Source: Agaricus subrufescens | Taxonomy: Eukaryota > Basidiomycota > Agaricomycetes > Agaricales > Agaricaceae | DNA length: 64,000 nt | Direction of reading: 5' to 3' | Assembly (NCBI GenBank): GCA_029945375.1 | Contig: CM057064.1 | Coordinates: forward strand, 2,790,001 to 2,854,000 | Shown here: positions 1-11,599 of the stretch, piece by piece | Layout of the letters: the number at the start of each line of letters is the position of its first letter | How positions within the stretch are numbered: the stretch's first letter is position 1 | Translations under genes and position numbers: made by a program | The notes under the pieces: model-generated | Databases searched by the model: none | Told to the model about the DNA's origin: nothing | What the model saw: only the letters and a program-made list of their open reading frames with translations

Positions 1-1715
1 ACGTCAAATTCAAATTTTGATTCTGTGACTATAGCTTGTCTAGTAAGAAACAATAATAAAGACCATCGGCGCATGGAAGCTTTGGTAGCCCTCGCTCATC
101 CAGATTATCGGGAAGATGTCATCAGTAATAACTTATGCGACTTCATTATCCAAGGTAAGTTTTAGATTGAGTTCCATGAGCTCTGCCTCTGACAGTAAAC
201 CAAAAAGAATATCAGAAAGCCAACAAACGCCTTGGTGACCTATCGATAAAGCCTGTCTACACTCTTTTGTCTCTTCACGATAAACCCTATCTACCAACCT
301 TCCTGGGGTTGATCGGAGATCTCCCAATTGTAAGTACCAGCTAAGCGGTGAAACTATTCTTCACATAGATTTGATATTTGCGCCTAGGTATATTGCGCAC
401 TTCTCACTCTTACAAAACCAAAAACGACATCTTTTTCTTCGATCGCCATCCTTCAAGAAATATCAGCTTTACTTGTACAGTATGTCAACTTCGTCTTAAA
501 CGGAACCGAGCGTTTCAAGAGGAACCTCCGCGAAATTTATGAAATCTACCAGTTCGAAGCCTGTTTTGATGCCGAACCAGTGGTACAAGAACGAACTATA
601 TGCATCAAAGACAGAAAGGACGGAGCAGCCACAGGAATCCGGTTCGACTTGCGGTGAGGAGACAACCCTATCCACTTTTGCCTTTCTGAATTTTGACTGG
701 TGGTATAGGAATGTGACATTCGCCTATCCTGGAAGCCAAACCAAAAAAGGGGCGTTGAGGAACATCAACCTCACAATCAAGGCGGGTCAATTTGTTGTAC
801 TCGTTGGATCAAACGGGAGCGGAAAATCTACTCTCGTCAAACTTCTTCTTCGCTTATATAAGCCCTCGAACGAGATCACATACAGCAGCGGCGCCACCTC
901 ACACAACGAATATGGAGAAATTTTGATGGATGGTGAACCTGCTTCGTCCTATTCAGAAACCTCGTTGCGTCAATCAATGGCGGTATTAAGTCAGGATGTT
1001 GTTATCTATCCTGGATTCTCGCTCGCAGAAAATATAGGTCTAGGGTTCTCCCCTCTCGTATCTGATGATAAAGCCGTCGAAGATGCTGCGAAGAAGGCTG
1101 GGGCAGAAACAGTCTTGAAGCGCATGAAAGAGGGAGGCGATACTGTGTTGGACCCTTTGTCGGAGTTCTGGGAATTCAACATCAGGCAACAAGAAGATCA
1201 GCATCCTTTGAAGAAGGCTCTAGCAGAGTTGCGAAAACCTGTCCAAGTGAGCGGCGGAGAGAAACAAAGAATTGTTGCGTCAGTTTAAATTCCTCTGTTT
1301 TGTTTTTTGTTTTTTTTTGATGGTTCATAATCCTAGTGCGCGAACATTCATGAAGTTCAAGTCAGGGGATATCAGGTTTCTGGCGGTGGACGAACCTAGT
1401 TCGGCTCTGGATGCGGAAGCAGAAGAACTTCTTCTCGATAATCTCTTGAAAGAAAAAGAAGGAAAGACAATTGTTTTCGTTACCCATAGATTTGGTAAAT
1501 TGACGAAGCAAGCGGATCTTATAATGTGCGCCTTCGGATCTTGCTCTCACTCGGCCAACGCCACCGCTGACATCCGCCCTTTTAGCTGCCTGAAAGAAGG
1601 AGAAGTGGTTGAATCGGGAACCCACATCGAGTTAATGAAAAATGATGGCGAATACAAAAAACTCTATAATATTCAGGCTAACGCTTTCCAGGACGATGGG
1701 TTATCTACAACATGA
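1..1715 (+). CDS. ABC transporter, ATP-binding half (5' end outside window)
   Basis: The C-terminal half of an ABC-B/MsbA-like exporter; the reading frame is open to the left edge, so the 5' part lies outside. Exons by splice reading: 1-154, 196-329, 388-653, 709-1278, 1337-1525, 1586-1715. The nucleotide-binding domain has Walker A GSNGSGKST (near 810), a Q-loop region LSQDVVIYPG, the signature VSGGEKQR (near 1250), Walker B FLAVDEPSSALD and the H-loop VFVTHR. All catalytic elements are present, so the ATPase looks functional. The family couples ATP hydrolysis to substrate export across a membrane; the substrate cannot be told from this part. The region before the NBD is helical and should be the end of the transmembrane domain. 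Stop is TGA at 1713-1715. Family call is firm, substrate unknown. Confidence 0.88.
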
Positions 1716-2252
1716 GATAAAGTATGGCCGGGGCTACATACTAGAAGCTTCCTGATATCGATAGATCCGACTCCATAAATTTAGATAACTCTAACATAGT
1801 CATGAGCACTTGGTGACGAGAGATCTTACCATGTGCAACATGGAGCGATTATAAGTATGCACGGCCTATCAACCCTTAAGCATCCGGAGTTGAAAGTACA
1901 TCAAGAGGCATAGGCGATTTTTCATTCCAAATGTACACCGTCCCTAGATAGATCTTATATCAGGTGGCCACCTAAGGTGTGGGTCATGTCTAAAAGTGGT
2001 TCTTCAATACAAGGCCAGGTTTCTCATGCTAGTGGTTGCCTTCAGGCACATGAAAAGTGTCTTCTTGCGTTCTTGATAACTCTCTGAAATCACATCACTC
2101 TCGCAATAATAATATCCGTTCTCAGGGATCAGAGACCAAGAGAGTTATAGTAATTTGGTTAATAATGAACATACGTGTGCAATAAACTTTCGCCGCGCGG
2201 GAATGAGTGTCTCTAGGTTTAAATCATGGTGGCTATCACAGGCCTTTTCTTT

Positions 2253-2284
<32 letters not shown>

Positions 2285-3454
2285 TCCTTGTCCTTTTGGA
2301 TAATTAGTGGGGATACCGAATAAAGGCAATTCTGACCAAAATGGAAGTTCAACGTTCATCGATCATCTTCGGCAAGGAGGGTCCCGTATGTTGCCCGTGT
2401 CGCACCTAAAATTGGACGGCGGAAACCTCAGGAAAGATTGCTTTCCCGGTCCAAGTGACGGTCGAAGGAGCGGAATAGACATTCCGAGTATTAAGATAAC
2501 ATAGTGGCTTTCTATGACCTCTAGGGCGGATGAGCCTGTCGATCAGGGACAATAGCGCGCGATCTAGAATATCACGGATAGCTCATTGAGGATTGGATCA
2601 ATAAATAGGCTGTGCTTCAGCTGGGCGCACTGTCAGGTGTTAGTGATTACAGCAGAGAAATAGAGTTCGCCGTGTTCAGAAATGGCCTTGGCGTTCGCTT
2701 GTGCCGGACAAGCCCCACCAAGACGGTGCGACAACCAAGGATCCTTCTACAGAGAAATGGAGACCCTATCGCATGACATTGATGCCTGACTGCACATTCC
2801 AAAGTAATTATAAAGTTGACGCTGAATCTTGGCTCAAAAGTTCGATCCAGTTTATAATAAAAAGTAACGCTAGTGAGAGGGCCGGACCTCAATCGACCAC
2901 ATGGTGTGCAAACTGAATATCAAATGCTAGGATGGTCATTTTCTGAGTGTTCCTGAAATTTTCTTGACTCACTGGATTCAATGGAGGTCGGTGCACCTTA
3001 ACTGTAGTTCTTCTCGAAAGAATAGTCACTACTGGTAACCAATAACATGTACCTTAATAGCCGTGGATCGATCTATCGGTGGTTCCGGGATCTAGATGTG
3101 AGTGGCTGATATGTTCTTCGATTATGGGCTATCCGATCATTCATATTGAAAAGGCCATGTACTTCTTGGCGTACCCATGCCCGAGTCGGCTCAATGAAGT
3201 GGCAGATTCCTGGCACGTGCTCCTGCCTGGGAGAACACCTTTTGACCGGTTGACCCTGGGTTGACCTTTGAGTCCGCAGTGACAGCGTAGGCCAATGAAT
3301 TGCGTGATTCTATCAGAATCTTGAACGCTAGCTCCGTATAGCGTCACTTGGGCCATCCAATTACCCGTGGGCCCTTGCACCATTCCAGGATTTAATTGCG
3401 ATTGCCCAACTTCTTGAATCCCATCGTTTTTCCCCATCTTTCAAAAGCTGGCCC
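1716..3454. other. Intergenic stretch with a CTTT microsatellite
   Basis: No convincing gene. Only short open frames without family signatures or plausible splice chains. It holds a CTTT/TTTC microsatellite at about 2244-2287. The last few hundred bases should carry the promoter of the amino-acid permease. Confidence 0.6.
2244..2287. repeat. CTTT microsatellite
   Basis: About ten near-perfect copies of the tetranucleotide CTTT/TTTC in a row. It is a simple sequence repeat in intergenic DNA and likely length-polymorphic. Confidence 0.9.
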
Positions 3455-5566
3455 ATGGCTACCTCTGAAGAAGGAATCAAATATCTCGACCGTTCCGACT
3501 CCAAGTCTGCGAAAGATGGAGAGACAACTAGTCTACCGGATCCGCAAGTTAACGGAGTCGATGGAAAACTTCACAGAGAGTTATCTGCACGCCAAGTGCA
3601 GATGATTGCGATAGCTGGCACAATCGGAACAGGGCTCTTTCTCGGCACAGGCAGCTCCCTCGCCCAGGGTGGCCCAGCGAGTATTCTCATATGCTACGCT
3701 GTCATCGGCTTTATCGTCTACATCACCCTTCTACTTCTTGGCGAGATGGGGACCCAATATCCAGTTACAGGATCATTTGGGCATTATTGTACTCGATTCT
3801 TCTCTCCTTCGTATGGCTTTGCGTTAGCATGGAACTATTGGTTCGGTCGCGCCATTTCGCTTGCGGGGGATTTGGTTTCGGCGCAAATAATTATGGCCTT
3901 CTGGACAACCTGGCACCCGTGGGCGATTGCCCTGCTTTTTTGGGCATTCTTGGTGGTCATCAACGCTGTTCACGTAAAAGCATATGGAGAATTAGGTAAA
4001 TGTTATCTCTATGGTCGTCCCAAGTGATTTTCTTACATTGAACGTTCCAGAATACTGGCTTTCGTCATTGAAAATCATTGCTATCGTCATCTTTATCATA
4101 TTGGGTGTGCTTGTCAATGTAGGCGTTAATTCCGAGCATCGGTATATTGGGGGAGAAAACTGGCGAATTCCTGGTGCCCCCTTTGTTGGAGGATTTGGTG
4201 GCTTCCTGAGCGTTTTTGTGACAGCCAGTTTCGCGTGTCAGTCGTCATACTTCTTTGAAATATGTGTGTTCCAACCTTGCCACCAGATGGTTCGACGGAG
4301 AGTCTAGGGATCACTGCGGGCGAGACGAAAAATCCGTCCCGAAACATGCCTCGGGTAGTTAAATTTGTATTTTGGAGGTGCGTTGGTGCTCATTGTCATG
4401 GAACAAATTGATACTCACTACACATTAGGGTCCTTATTTTCTATATCCTCAGTATCTTATTGATAAGCCTCAATGGTAAGAGCTCGTGCTCTTGGTTCAA
4501 GACACCTGCGCTCATAATTTCTAGTACCATATACATATCCCAAACTTTCCACGAGCAGTGCTATAACTTCACCTTTCTCTATCGTTTTTGAGGAAGTGGG
4601 CGCCGGTGAGTTAAAGTTCTGTCAAACGATAACAGCCACATCTCTGACACCTATTCAAAGTCGGGGCATCATCGTTCATGAATACAGTCGTACTCACCTC
4701 CGTTATATCCGCCGCGAATCATAATGTATATGCGGGAACTCGAGTGATATACGGTATGTGTGACCCAGTCTCTTCCCTGAGGCGGTGACCAACTGTTACG
4801 TTATCAGGGCTCGCTGTTGTACGGCAAGCACCTCGTATCTTTCTTTGGACGACGAGAAATGGTATCCCAGTGCCCGCTCTTATTTTAACAAGCAGCATCA
4901 GCATGCTTTGTTTTGGGAGCAGTTATATTGGGAATGGTCAAGTCTGGGATTGGCTGAAAAATCTCACCGGTGTTTCTGTACAGATCGCCTGGCTGTCGAT
5001 CGGAATCACAAGCTGGCGTTTCCGTAAAGCTTGGGTCAGACAGGGCCGTCCTTTGGAAGAGATGAAGTTCCGTGCTGCGTGGACATGGCCATGGGCACCT
5101 GCATTCGTCGTGCGTGTGCAATTACTAAACTTGAAGTGGCTTTCTTATCTGCTTTCTGTAGGTGATTAGCGTCGCTGTTATAATCCTCGGTGAGTATCCC
5201 ATGTAAACTAGGTGATATTCTGTTTCGACTAAATGAGCATCATCAGTTCAAGGATGGCATTCGATATTCCCCAAATTCGTAGCTGTTGATTTTGTCTCAT
5301 TCTATGTCGAGTTACCGATCATGGGTATCATGACCCTTGCCTGGTTATATATCAAACGGTCTACACCATCCGACTCGCTTCAAACTTCGATCAAAAGCAG
5401 ATTTTGGTACACAGACATGCCAGATGTGAATACCTTGGACTTATACGAGGACGAATACAAAGAAGTAGAGGTTGATATAATTGAAGACGAGAAAAGAGAT
5501 CGGAGACTGAAGAAGGGAAATTGGGTATTGAGAATATTGTGGAGGTTGTACTATCTCGTAGCATGA
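3455..5566 (+). CDS. Amino-acid permease (APC superfamily, yeast GAP type)
   Basis: Plasma-membrane amino-acid:proton symporter of the fungal YAT family. The start ATG at 3455 opens a hydrophilic N-terminal tail followed by LHRELSARQVQMIAIAGTIG and TGLFLGTG, the classic TM1 motif. Exon 1 runs to about 3995. Later exons encode GENWRIPGAPF, the diagnostic LGITAGETKNPSRNMPRVVK (about 4300-4360), the TM8-type block VISAANHNVYAGTR (about 4700-4740) and GIPVPALILTSSISML (about 4860). The C-terminal tail is charged (YEDEYKEVEVDIIEDEK). At least seven short introns must be removed; all borders look like normal GT/AG. The last 170 nt are repeated in degraded form about 1 kb downstream (see 6423-6750). 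Substrate range cannot be set from sequence. Confidence 0.9.
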
Positions 5567-5914
5567 TTTTTTTGTTTTTGTTTTTTTTTGCGTTTACCAC
5601 CCTTCATTTGATGTTTGAACGGATTTTTGTGTGATTCACACAATGGATAAAACTACGCATTTCATCAGGTATATATATATCCATTTCAATGTATCTCTTA
5701 AGGTACAGACATACATGATAGGAAATCGCCAGCAGCAATTTGGCGCATGGTTGGCTATATTTGGACGTTATCTTGGTTGCTCGCCGTTTCCCCTCTTTTG
5801 CAACAAGCAATGGTCGAAGGCGGAATGTTTTTAGGAACACCAGAATCCACCCTCACTCAAAAAGTGGGCAGATGGTTAGCCCTGGATACGATATGATATG
5901 GGAGGATATAACTC

Positions 5915-6422
5915 GCATTGATGATCAACGCTGAGGTGAAGGTGCTCCAATCTCAGACAGCGTTTTGCCCACAAATATAGAGACGACAACCTCGAACAAT
6001 ATTCTGGTTTAAATTTGGTGGGTGTGATTCGTACAGTGATATTTGGCTACGACTTTGTAAGATGCTGGGTCTCATGGTGGGACAGAGGGAGGGACCTGTT
6101 TAATTCGATCGAAAATGATTGTAGTTCGGTGAAGCGCAAAAGAGGGGGGAGTATAATAGAGGCCTAGAGGGTTGGGAGAGATATACTAGGGTAGCTGATT
6201 TGAAGTGTTCGCAAAGGGCCATGATCAACTTATTTGTGCGGGCTGGTGAAAGGTTCCCTCCACCGCTCATCACCGCGGCCCCTGTTTGTGGATGAATAGA
6301 GGGACAACCCTACAAATCTGGAATTTCGGAAGAGTAGCAACAATTTAGCTGCAAATTCGGGAAAGTTTTCTATTCTCAGAAGGCGCAAGCTCGTTGAATT
6401 GTTTCAAAATCAAATGGTGCTT
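5915..6422 (-). pseudogene. Dead partial copy of the downstream F-box gene
   Basis: This stretch matches 7138-7650 of the F-box gene along its length: shared blocks include the ones around CAGCGTTTTGCCCACAAA, GAGGGAGGGACCT and TTCTCAGAAGGCGCAAGCTC. Many stops and small indels break every frame. It ends abruptly at about 6422, where sequence like the permease tail begins. It is one half of a tandem duplication and should not be annotated as a gene. Confidence 0.8.
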
Positions 6423-6750
6423 TGATTGGAAGACTTTGGTACACAGATATAACAGATGTGAACCCTTGTACAAAGACGAGTACAAAGAAGTGGTAGTAAA
6501 TATTATTAAAGAAAAAAGAGATCGAAGACCAAAGAGGGGAAGTTGGGCATTGAGAATATCGTAGCTTGATATTTCTTTTTTGCGTTTATAACCCTTCAAT
6601 TAATGTCCAAACGGATTCTATGGCTTTCTTTTTGTGATTAGGACGCCCATTCCGAGCGCCAAATGTCGCTCCATTAACACGGTGTCTAAAGTAGCCATTT
6701 CATCAGGTTATAGACCAATTTCAGGATAGCCTTAATGGTTCAGACGTACC
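6423..6750 (+). pseudogene. Dead copy of the amino-acid permease 3' end
   Basis: Matches 5397-5720, which is the last about 170 coding bases of the permease plus its 3' flank. Shared blocks include TTTGGTACACAGA, GACGA(A/G)TACAAAGAAGT, AAAAGAGATCG and the flank CATTTCATCAGG. Indels and stops (for example after GAATATCGTAG) make it non-coding. Together with 5915-6422 it marks the breakpoint of the tandem duplication. Confidence 0.8.
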
Positions 6751-6797
6751 TTGAAACACTACTAACCGCCATATTCTTCTTTTTCACACCAAGGTAA

Positions 6798-8463
6798 TCA
6801 ACCGTCTGATTCCTCATCCGAATTGTTATTATCCCTAGGTTCCCACCACGAACGCAGATTTCGGGGCCCCTCCCCTATGGTTTTCCTAGATGTATCTAGG
6901 GATGCCCTCATCAGAGAGATGAGCAATGAGACCTTTCCCCAACGACGATATGTTTGTATCCTTCCGTGTCCCACAACGACTCTCAGATTGGGAAATACTT
7001 TCGAAAGAAACAGGGCAACGAACTCCTTATGAGTGATAGGAGACAGCCCGACATCGAGCGAGGTTAAAGGGGAGTGCATTGCGTTGAATTCTCCATCCAT
7101 GAGGCGGGAAACCAGGTCGCGGCGACCATCCCGGTTACTGGCATCGACGCTGAGTTGAAGGTGCTCTAATTTTGGACAGTGTTTTGCCCACAAAGCAAGA
7201 GATGATAAGTCCGAGCAAAATTCTGGTTCATCGCTGATGGGTGGGAATCTTGCGGTGGTGATATTTGGCCATGACTTCGTAAGATTCAGCGTCTCTCGGA
7301 GCGATAGAGGGAGGGATCTCCTTAATTTGATCGTGAATGATTGAAGTTCGTGGAAACACAAAAAAGCGGGAAATATATCGGAGGCCCGGAGAGTTGGGAC
7401 AGGAATCTTGATGTAGACGATTTTAAGCATCCGTAAAGAGCCGTGATTGACATTTTTTTCCACGTTGGCGAAAAGCTCTCTCCATTGTGCATCACCACAG
7501 ATACTATCGATAGATGAAAACATGGATAACTCTACAAGTTTCGCATTTCGGAAGAGCGGTAGCCATCTTGCTGACACCTCGGGAAAGTCTTCTATTCTGA
7601 GAAGGCGCAAGCTCGGGAACCAGCCTGCACCAGAACTCTTCATCTGATCATGATTGAGATGGTGACCAACGATTGTGAATTCCTGTAAATTCGGTAGATT
7701 GCCTATGCAGACAATATCCTCTGGAGTTGGGCCTGGGAGCGTAAGAGCACGTAGAGCTGACCACTCGTAGTCAGGGCCGATAGGAGGAAATTGGATAGAT
7801 TCTCCATGGATGGCCTGCTTTACATGTATATGAAGCCTCCGTAGGATAGAAGGTGAGAATAGAGATGCCATTATGTTGATCGAAGTAATGTTGAGTGCCT
7901 CTAATGTACCGGTGGTAATGTTGACAGAAATAAGCTCTTTGCAGAAGAAGAGACGGAGATAAGAAGGAACCTCTCCAGGTCTAGGGTGCCAGGTTAGTTC
8001 CCTGAGGCGGGGGAATAGGGGACTGGGAAGGAGGTCGAAGATCCGGAGACTCTCGGCATCGACTCTAAATGCGCGATCGCTACCAATACAAATGACGCGG
8101 ACCCTTCGACTATATCGTCTGATTGTTTCGAAATCAGATTGCGTAAGACTGCGGATGAGTGCCTATATAACATACAATAAGACACATAATGGATGATACG
8201 CAATATCTCTCACTTACCATTGAATGGTAGCGTGAGGATGCGTCAGGTATTGACATCCAAGCTTCAGGTGGGAGACATTGAACGAGAGGACAAAAGTCTT
8301 GCAATTCATACCAAAGATTGTCAAGAGCCGGTTCCTGGAATATGCGGCAGGTGCGAGCGAGGGCGGCAAGAGTCTTCTTTGAGTCGAAGCGGTTCGAAGC
8401 ATCCTCTCGAACTGCTTCGCATATCGCATACACCACCTCGGGAATCGCAAGACTTCGATGCAT
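6798..8463 (-). CDS. F-box / leucine-rich-repeat-like protein
   Basis: Probable F-box substrate receptor for an SCF ubiquitin ligase, of the large basidiomycete family. Exon 1 (8463-8218) encodes MHRSLAIPEVVYAICEAV then KTLAALARTCRIFQEPALDN and LWYEL, the typical F-box pattern. A 55-nt intron (8163-8217) follows. Exon 2 (8162-6798) is one long frame, about 455 codons, with YSRRVRVICIG, LFPRLRELTWHP and further leucine-rich segments. The ATG at 8463 is chosen because the frame upstream offers only GTG and runs into the inverted repeat at 8471-8539. Total about 537 aa, usual for the family. The middle is duplicated as a pseudogene at 5915-6422. Target protein unknown. Confidence 0.8.
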
Positions 8464-8470
8464 AGCGCAA

Positions 8471-8539
8471 AAGTGCACGTTGCTATGTTACGACGCATTG
8501 CGAAATTCGCAATGCGTCGTAACATAGCAACGTGCACTT
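8471..8539. repeat. Perfect 34-bp inverted repeat with 1-nt spacer
   Basis: Arm 1 is 8471-8504, the spacer is A at 8505, arm 2 is 8506-8539; every base pairs. The arms begin AAGTGCACGTTGCTATG and end CATTGCGAA. It starts 8 bp upstream of the F-box gene ATG, so it is either in its 5' UTR or its core promoter. Such a structure would form a strong hairpin or cruciform. Confidence 0.95.
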
Positions 8540-8754
8540 CAAATGTAAACAACACACACGAGTGATAATGTATCGATTGGAATGGAGAGGAAATACCGGA
8601 AACAATGTAGTTGTACTGATCATAATTATAACTTGCTTGACTGCAACACCAAATATAGATCTGACTGTAGTATATGCATCATCATCGGTGATGATTATAG
8701 TCCCATCCGGCCCGCTACCGGTTGGTTTCTTGAGTTGCCGAATTTATACTCAAA

Positions 8755-9185
8755 ATGTCATCTCTACTTCACGATTATCGGACACATGGAGAGCGGGTTG
8801 CCTCGGAAGATTCAAAGATCCAAGAGATCACCAATTGCGAATCCAGCAATTTTAGTACTTCACCGAACCGCCAAATCCCGTCAACAGTTGACCCGGCATT
8901 GAAGACAGCCTGGCGTTGGTTAGACAGTAGTGACTATCGTTGGCCTAGTGTCCGCTTTACTTTCAGGTGAATGAGAAGCTCCCGAAAGAGAGGTGGAAAG
9001 ATAGGAAACGCTTCGACAGGATAGTGGGCAAGGAACTGATCCAGTTCAGCTTGAACCATTGAGGACAGGTTTCTGAGATGCGAGATGTAGTCGTCAATCG
9101 AAGGGAGAGCCGTCTGCCCGTCGCATATGAGACTCCACCTTTCGACAACCAGGAGGCAGCTGCGAAGAGTGGGACATTAACACTA
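8755..9185 (+). other. Possible coding remnant or small unannotated gene
   Basis: Three consecutive open pieces have protein-like composition: 8755-8970 (MSSLLHDYRTHGERV...), then 8968-9064 (VNEKLPKERWKDRKRFDR) and 9072-9185 (VSEMRDVVVNRRESRLP, ending in TAA). I could not join them by clean splice sites without meeting a stop, and I recognise no domain. It may be a small gene with a mis-read intron or a decayed one. Low confidence. Confidence 0.25.
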
Positions 9186-9376
9186 TAAAAAACGGTGAGA
9201 AACTATCGAGTTTATTTAGGGGCCCATTTGCTGTCTTCCGATTCAGTAAACTCAATTTTGAAGGGCACATTGATGTACCTGTGTACGTCCGAGGGTGAGC
9301 GAAATAAGGTTATTCAATACAGAATGGGTACAGGGTAAGTGAAAGTGGAAGAGATAAACGAGGTATGTCATTAGAC

Positions 9377-11244
9377 TTAATCCTTGCTCTTCTTTTCTTT
9401 CCTTTCTTTCTTCTCCTTTTCCTTCTCCTTCTTCTCCTTTGGCGATTCCTGTGTAAGAAAAATCAGCAAATATAACTTTGGCGGTTTGAAAAAAGATATA
9501 CCCCTGCGGCCTCTTTTTCCTTCTTCTCCTTCTTCTCTTTCTTGGCCTTCTTTAAAGCCTTCTTCTCTTCTTTCGACAATTTAACCTTCTTCACTGACGG
9601 TTCCTCGTCTTCTTCGTCTTCATCAACCTCCATATCCTCAACCTTCCTCTTCTTATTCTTCTTGTCTTTCTTCTCCTTCTTCTTGTCCTTTTTATCCTTT
9701 TTCGGTGGTTCGGCTTCAAGTGTTGTCAGAGCAGGACCGCCGTCGACGTCCATATTTTCATCGTCATCAGAACCTTCCTCATCAAGCGATAGGTCCTCTA
9801 AAACCTTTCGTAGACCGTCGGCGCCCTTGCTTGGCGGTACACCACTATCGAAGAAATTGAGGCGTTCTTCCACTTGATTCCGGAGTGCTTCACCAAATTT
9901 AGGTGTCGGATGCTCTTCTTGAAGCATAAGTAACATATAACAGAAGACAGAGTTAGGCGTGACAAACCTGAATAACAGTCGATACGAGAAGCTATTGAGC
10001 ACTTGTTGGCAAGGAATCGTGAGATACGACCCTTGTGTTGTGTTTTAGCTCTACCAATGAAAGAAGAGTGGTATAGAAGTCCGTACTAGTACAAAGAGAT
10101 AGATCATCAGGCGAGGAGTTGGGAGACGAAACAAGGAGAACGTACTTTCGGAGTATTCCCTTTGGTTTTCAATGCTCGGAACAATGCTTTCTCAGCACCT
10201 AGAATTTGTACTGTACTCGCGGGATACTTGCTAAGGTTTGACAAGCTACCGGCGTGACTGATCAACCGTGCACCTATACGTTCTCCCAACAACGCAGTTA
10301 ACGAAGGTGCTACAACGTTCATTTTTTCGGATAGATATGAGATGAGGGATTTGCGGTACTCGGAGAGGGAAACGACACGGTTGGCGAAAGCGGAAATATT
10401 GATCATATCCATTTCGGATAAAGATGAGCCCATTGAACCCCGGGCAGCATCGAGCACATTTTGCGCCAGCGTAGAGTTGTCGTCCAAGAGCGCGGTCAGC
10501 TCAGGTAGTTTATCCTCATCTAGCTTGTCCTTGTCACCGATAAATAACGCGGCGCGAGCGTACTGGTGATTGTCCGGCACGATACGGATGAGCTCCGGGA
10601 AATGGTAACCATACCATTCACGGATGCGCATCGAAAACAGGTTGACGTCCTTGTCGAGTTGGTCGAGGAGAGCAATGGCTTGAATGATCATGTTATCAAT
10701 ACGGTTGACGTTGAATTTCAGTTTGGCGCGGGAGTAGGAGTGTCCGAGACCGAGTTGGGCTTTTGTGATGTCGTCTGATTGAAGACCTTTGAGGAGCTTT
10801 CCGGCGTGAAGACGGATGCCTCGAATGAGCTCTTGAGCCTCCTCTGTCCCATCGCACGAGATTTTGAGTTCTTGCTTAATCGAGGTACCAAGACTTGTGT
10901 CAGAGACCGCAAGGAGGACTTTGGACTTTTTCGAGGGTTTAGAAAGATTGAGTTCCAGAAGGTTTTTGAGATAGTCGTTTAGTACACCTGCATGCTGCCG
11001 TGATAAGTTGTGGGTCTAGTCTTCCACGTTTCCACTCACCTTCTGAGACGTCATTGGCGTTTTCGAGGGCCTGCGCGGCGTTTTTGAAAGGGGTGAAGCT
11101 CATCAGGGAGACCATTTTGCCAAATTTACCCAGGTCCCGTATCGAGTCCTGCATAGAGGCAGTCTTGAGAGCGATATTTTCCGCAAGTTTTGCCTCGAAG
11201 ATTGCATATCCCGAGGCAGATTCGAAGAGGACGTGGGTGATCAT
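9377..11244 (-). CDS. NOP58: Nucleolar protein NOP58 (box C/D snoRNP core)
   Basis: Core protein of box C/D snoRNPs, which guide 2'-O-methylation of rRNA in the nucleolus. Starting at ATG 11244 the protein reads [20 protein letters not shown] (NOP5 N-terminal domain), then the NOSIC/Nop core with [41 protein letters not shown] and [20 protein letters not shown], then [30 protein letters not shown]. The tail is acidic ([16 protein letters not shown]) and Lys/Glu-rich ([16 protein letters not shown]), as usual. The last intron is 9449-9501 and the last exon ends KKSKD at 9377. About four introns in all. The upstream in-frame TTG at 11250 was not used because the ATG gives the conserved N-terminus. 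It is divergent from the HOS3-like gene, with a tRNA gene between. Confidence 0.95.
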
Positions 11245-11404
11245 GGTCAACTTTTTTTCGGCCGGCCAGAAAAGGTAATGTCACAACCGGTCACACATTT
11301 CGGGGCGCGGGTGCCGCCTAGTCTTGTCTCTGGCGTAGACACCAAAATACGGCATTGGGCGGATGATCAGCCGTAAAAATGGTGTCTCGAGCCCGCGAAA
11401 ACCT

Positions 11405-11410
11405 AAAAAA
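11405..11410 (-). terminator. Pol III T-tract terminator of tRNA-Ser
   Basis: Six consecutive T on the minus strand, 17 bases after the 3' end of the tRNA. Confidence 0.7.
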
Positions 11411-11427
11411 GAAGAAAATTCATCGAG

Positions 11428-11509
11428 CGACGCCAGCAGGATTCGAACCTGCGCCCTCAAAGAGGAACAGATTTCTAATCTGTCGCCGTAACCACTTGGC
11501 TATAGCGCC
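11428..11509 (-). tRNA. tRNA-Ser (anticodon AGA)
   Basis: Read on the minus strand, the 82-nt molecule starts GGCGCTATAGCCAAGTGGTT (box A region) and ends with the T-arm GGTTCGAATCC and acceptor TGGCGTC plus G. The acceptor stem pairs 7/7 with two G-U pairs. The anticodon loop TTAGAAA gives AGA, and a long variable arm supports serine. No intron. A run of T (minus strand, 11405-11410) follows the gene as a Pol III terminator. Confidence 0.93.
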
Positions 11510-11599
11510 CTGTTTGGGTCTTACAAACATACTTATACAACAGCCTTAAAGGTTAGTCCAATTCGGTTGTCGTTTCCATGTTAATCTTTGTGACGCCCT

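Noticed and set aside
539..720. N-terminal reading of the ABC gene from 539 as MKSTSSKP
   Set aside because: The true frame here is another one (NLREIYEIYQFEACFDAEPV), with an intron at 654-708; the 539 start only reads through that intron.
8463..8478. F-box gene start at 8478 (inside the inverted repeat)
   Set aside because: That codon is GTG, not ATG. The ATG at 8463 gives a normal F-box N-terminus.
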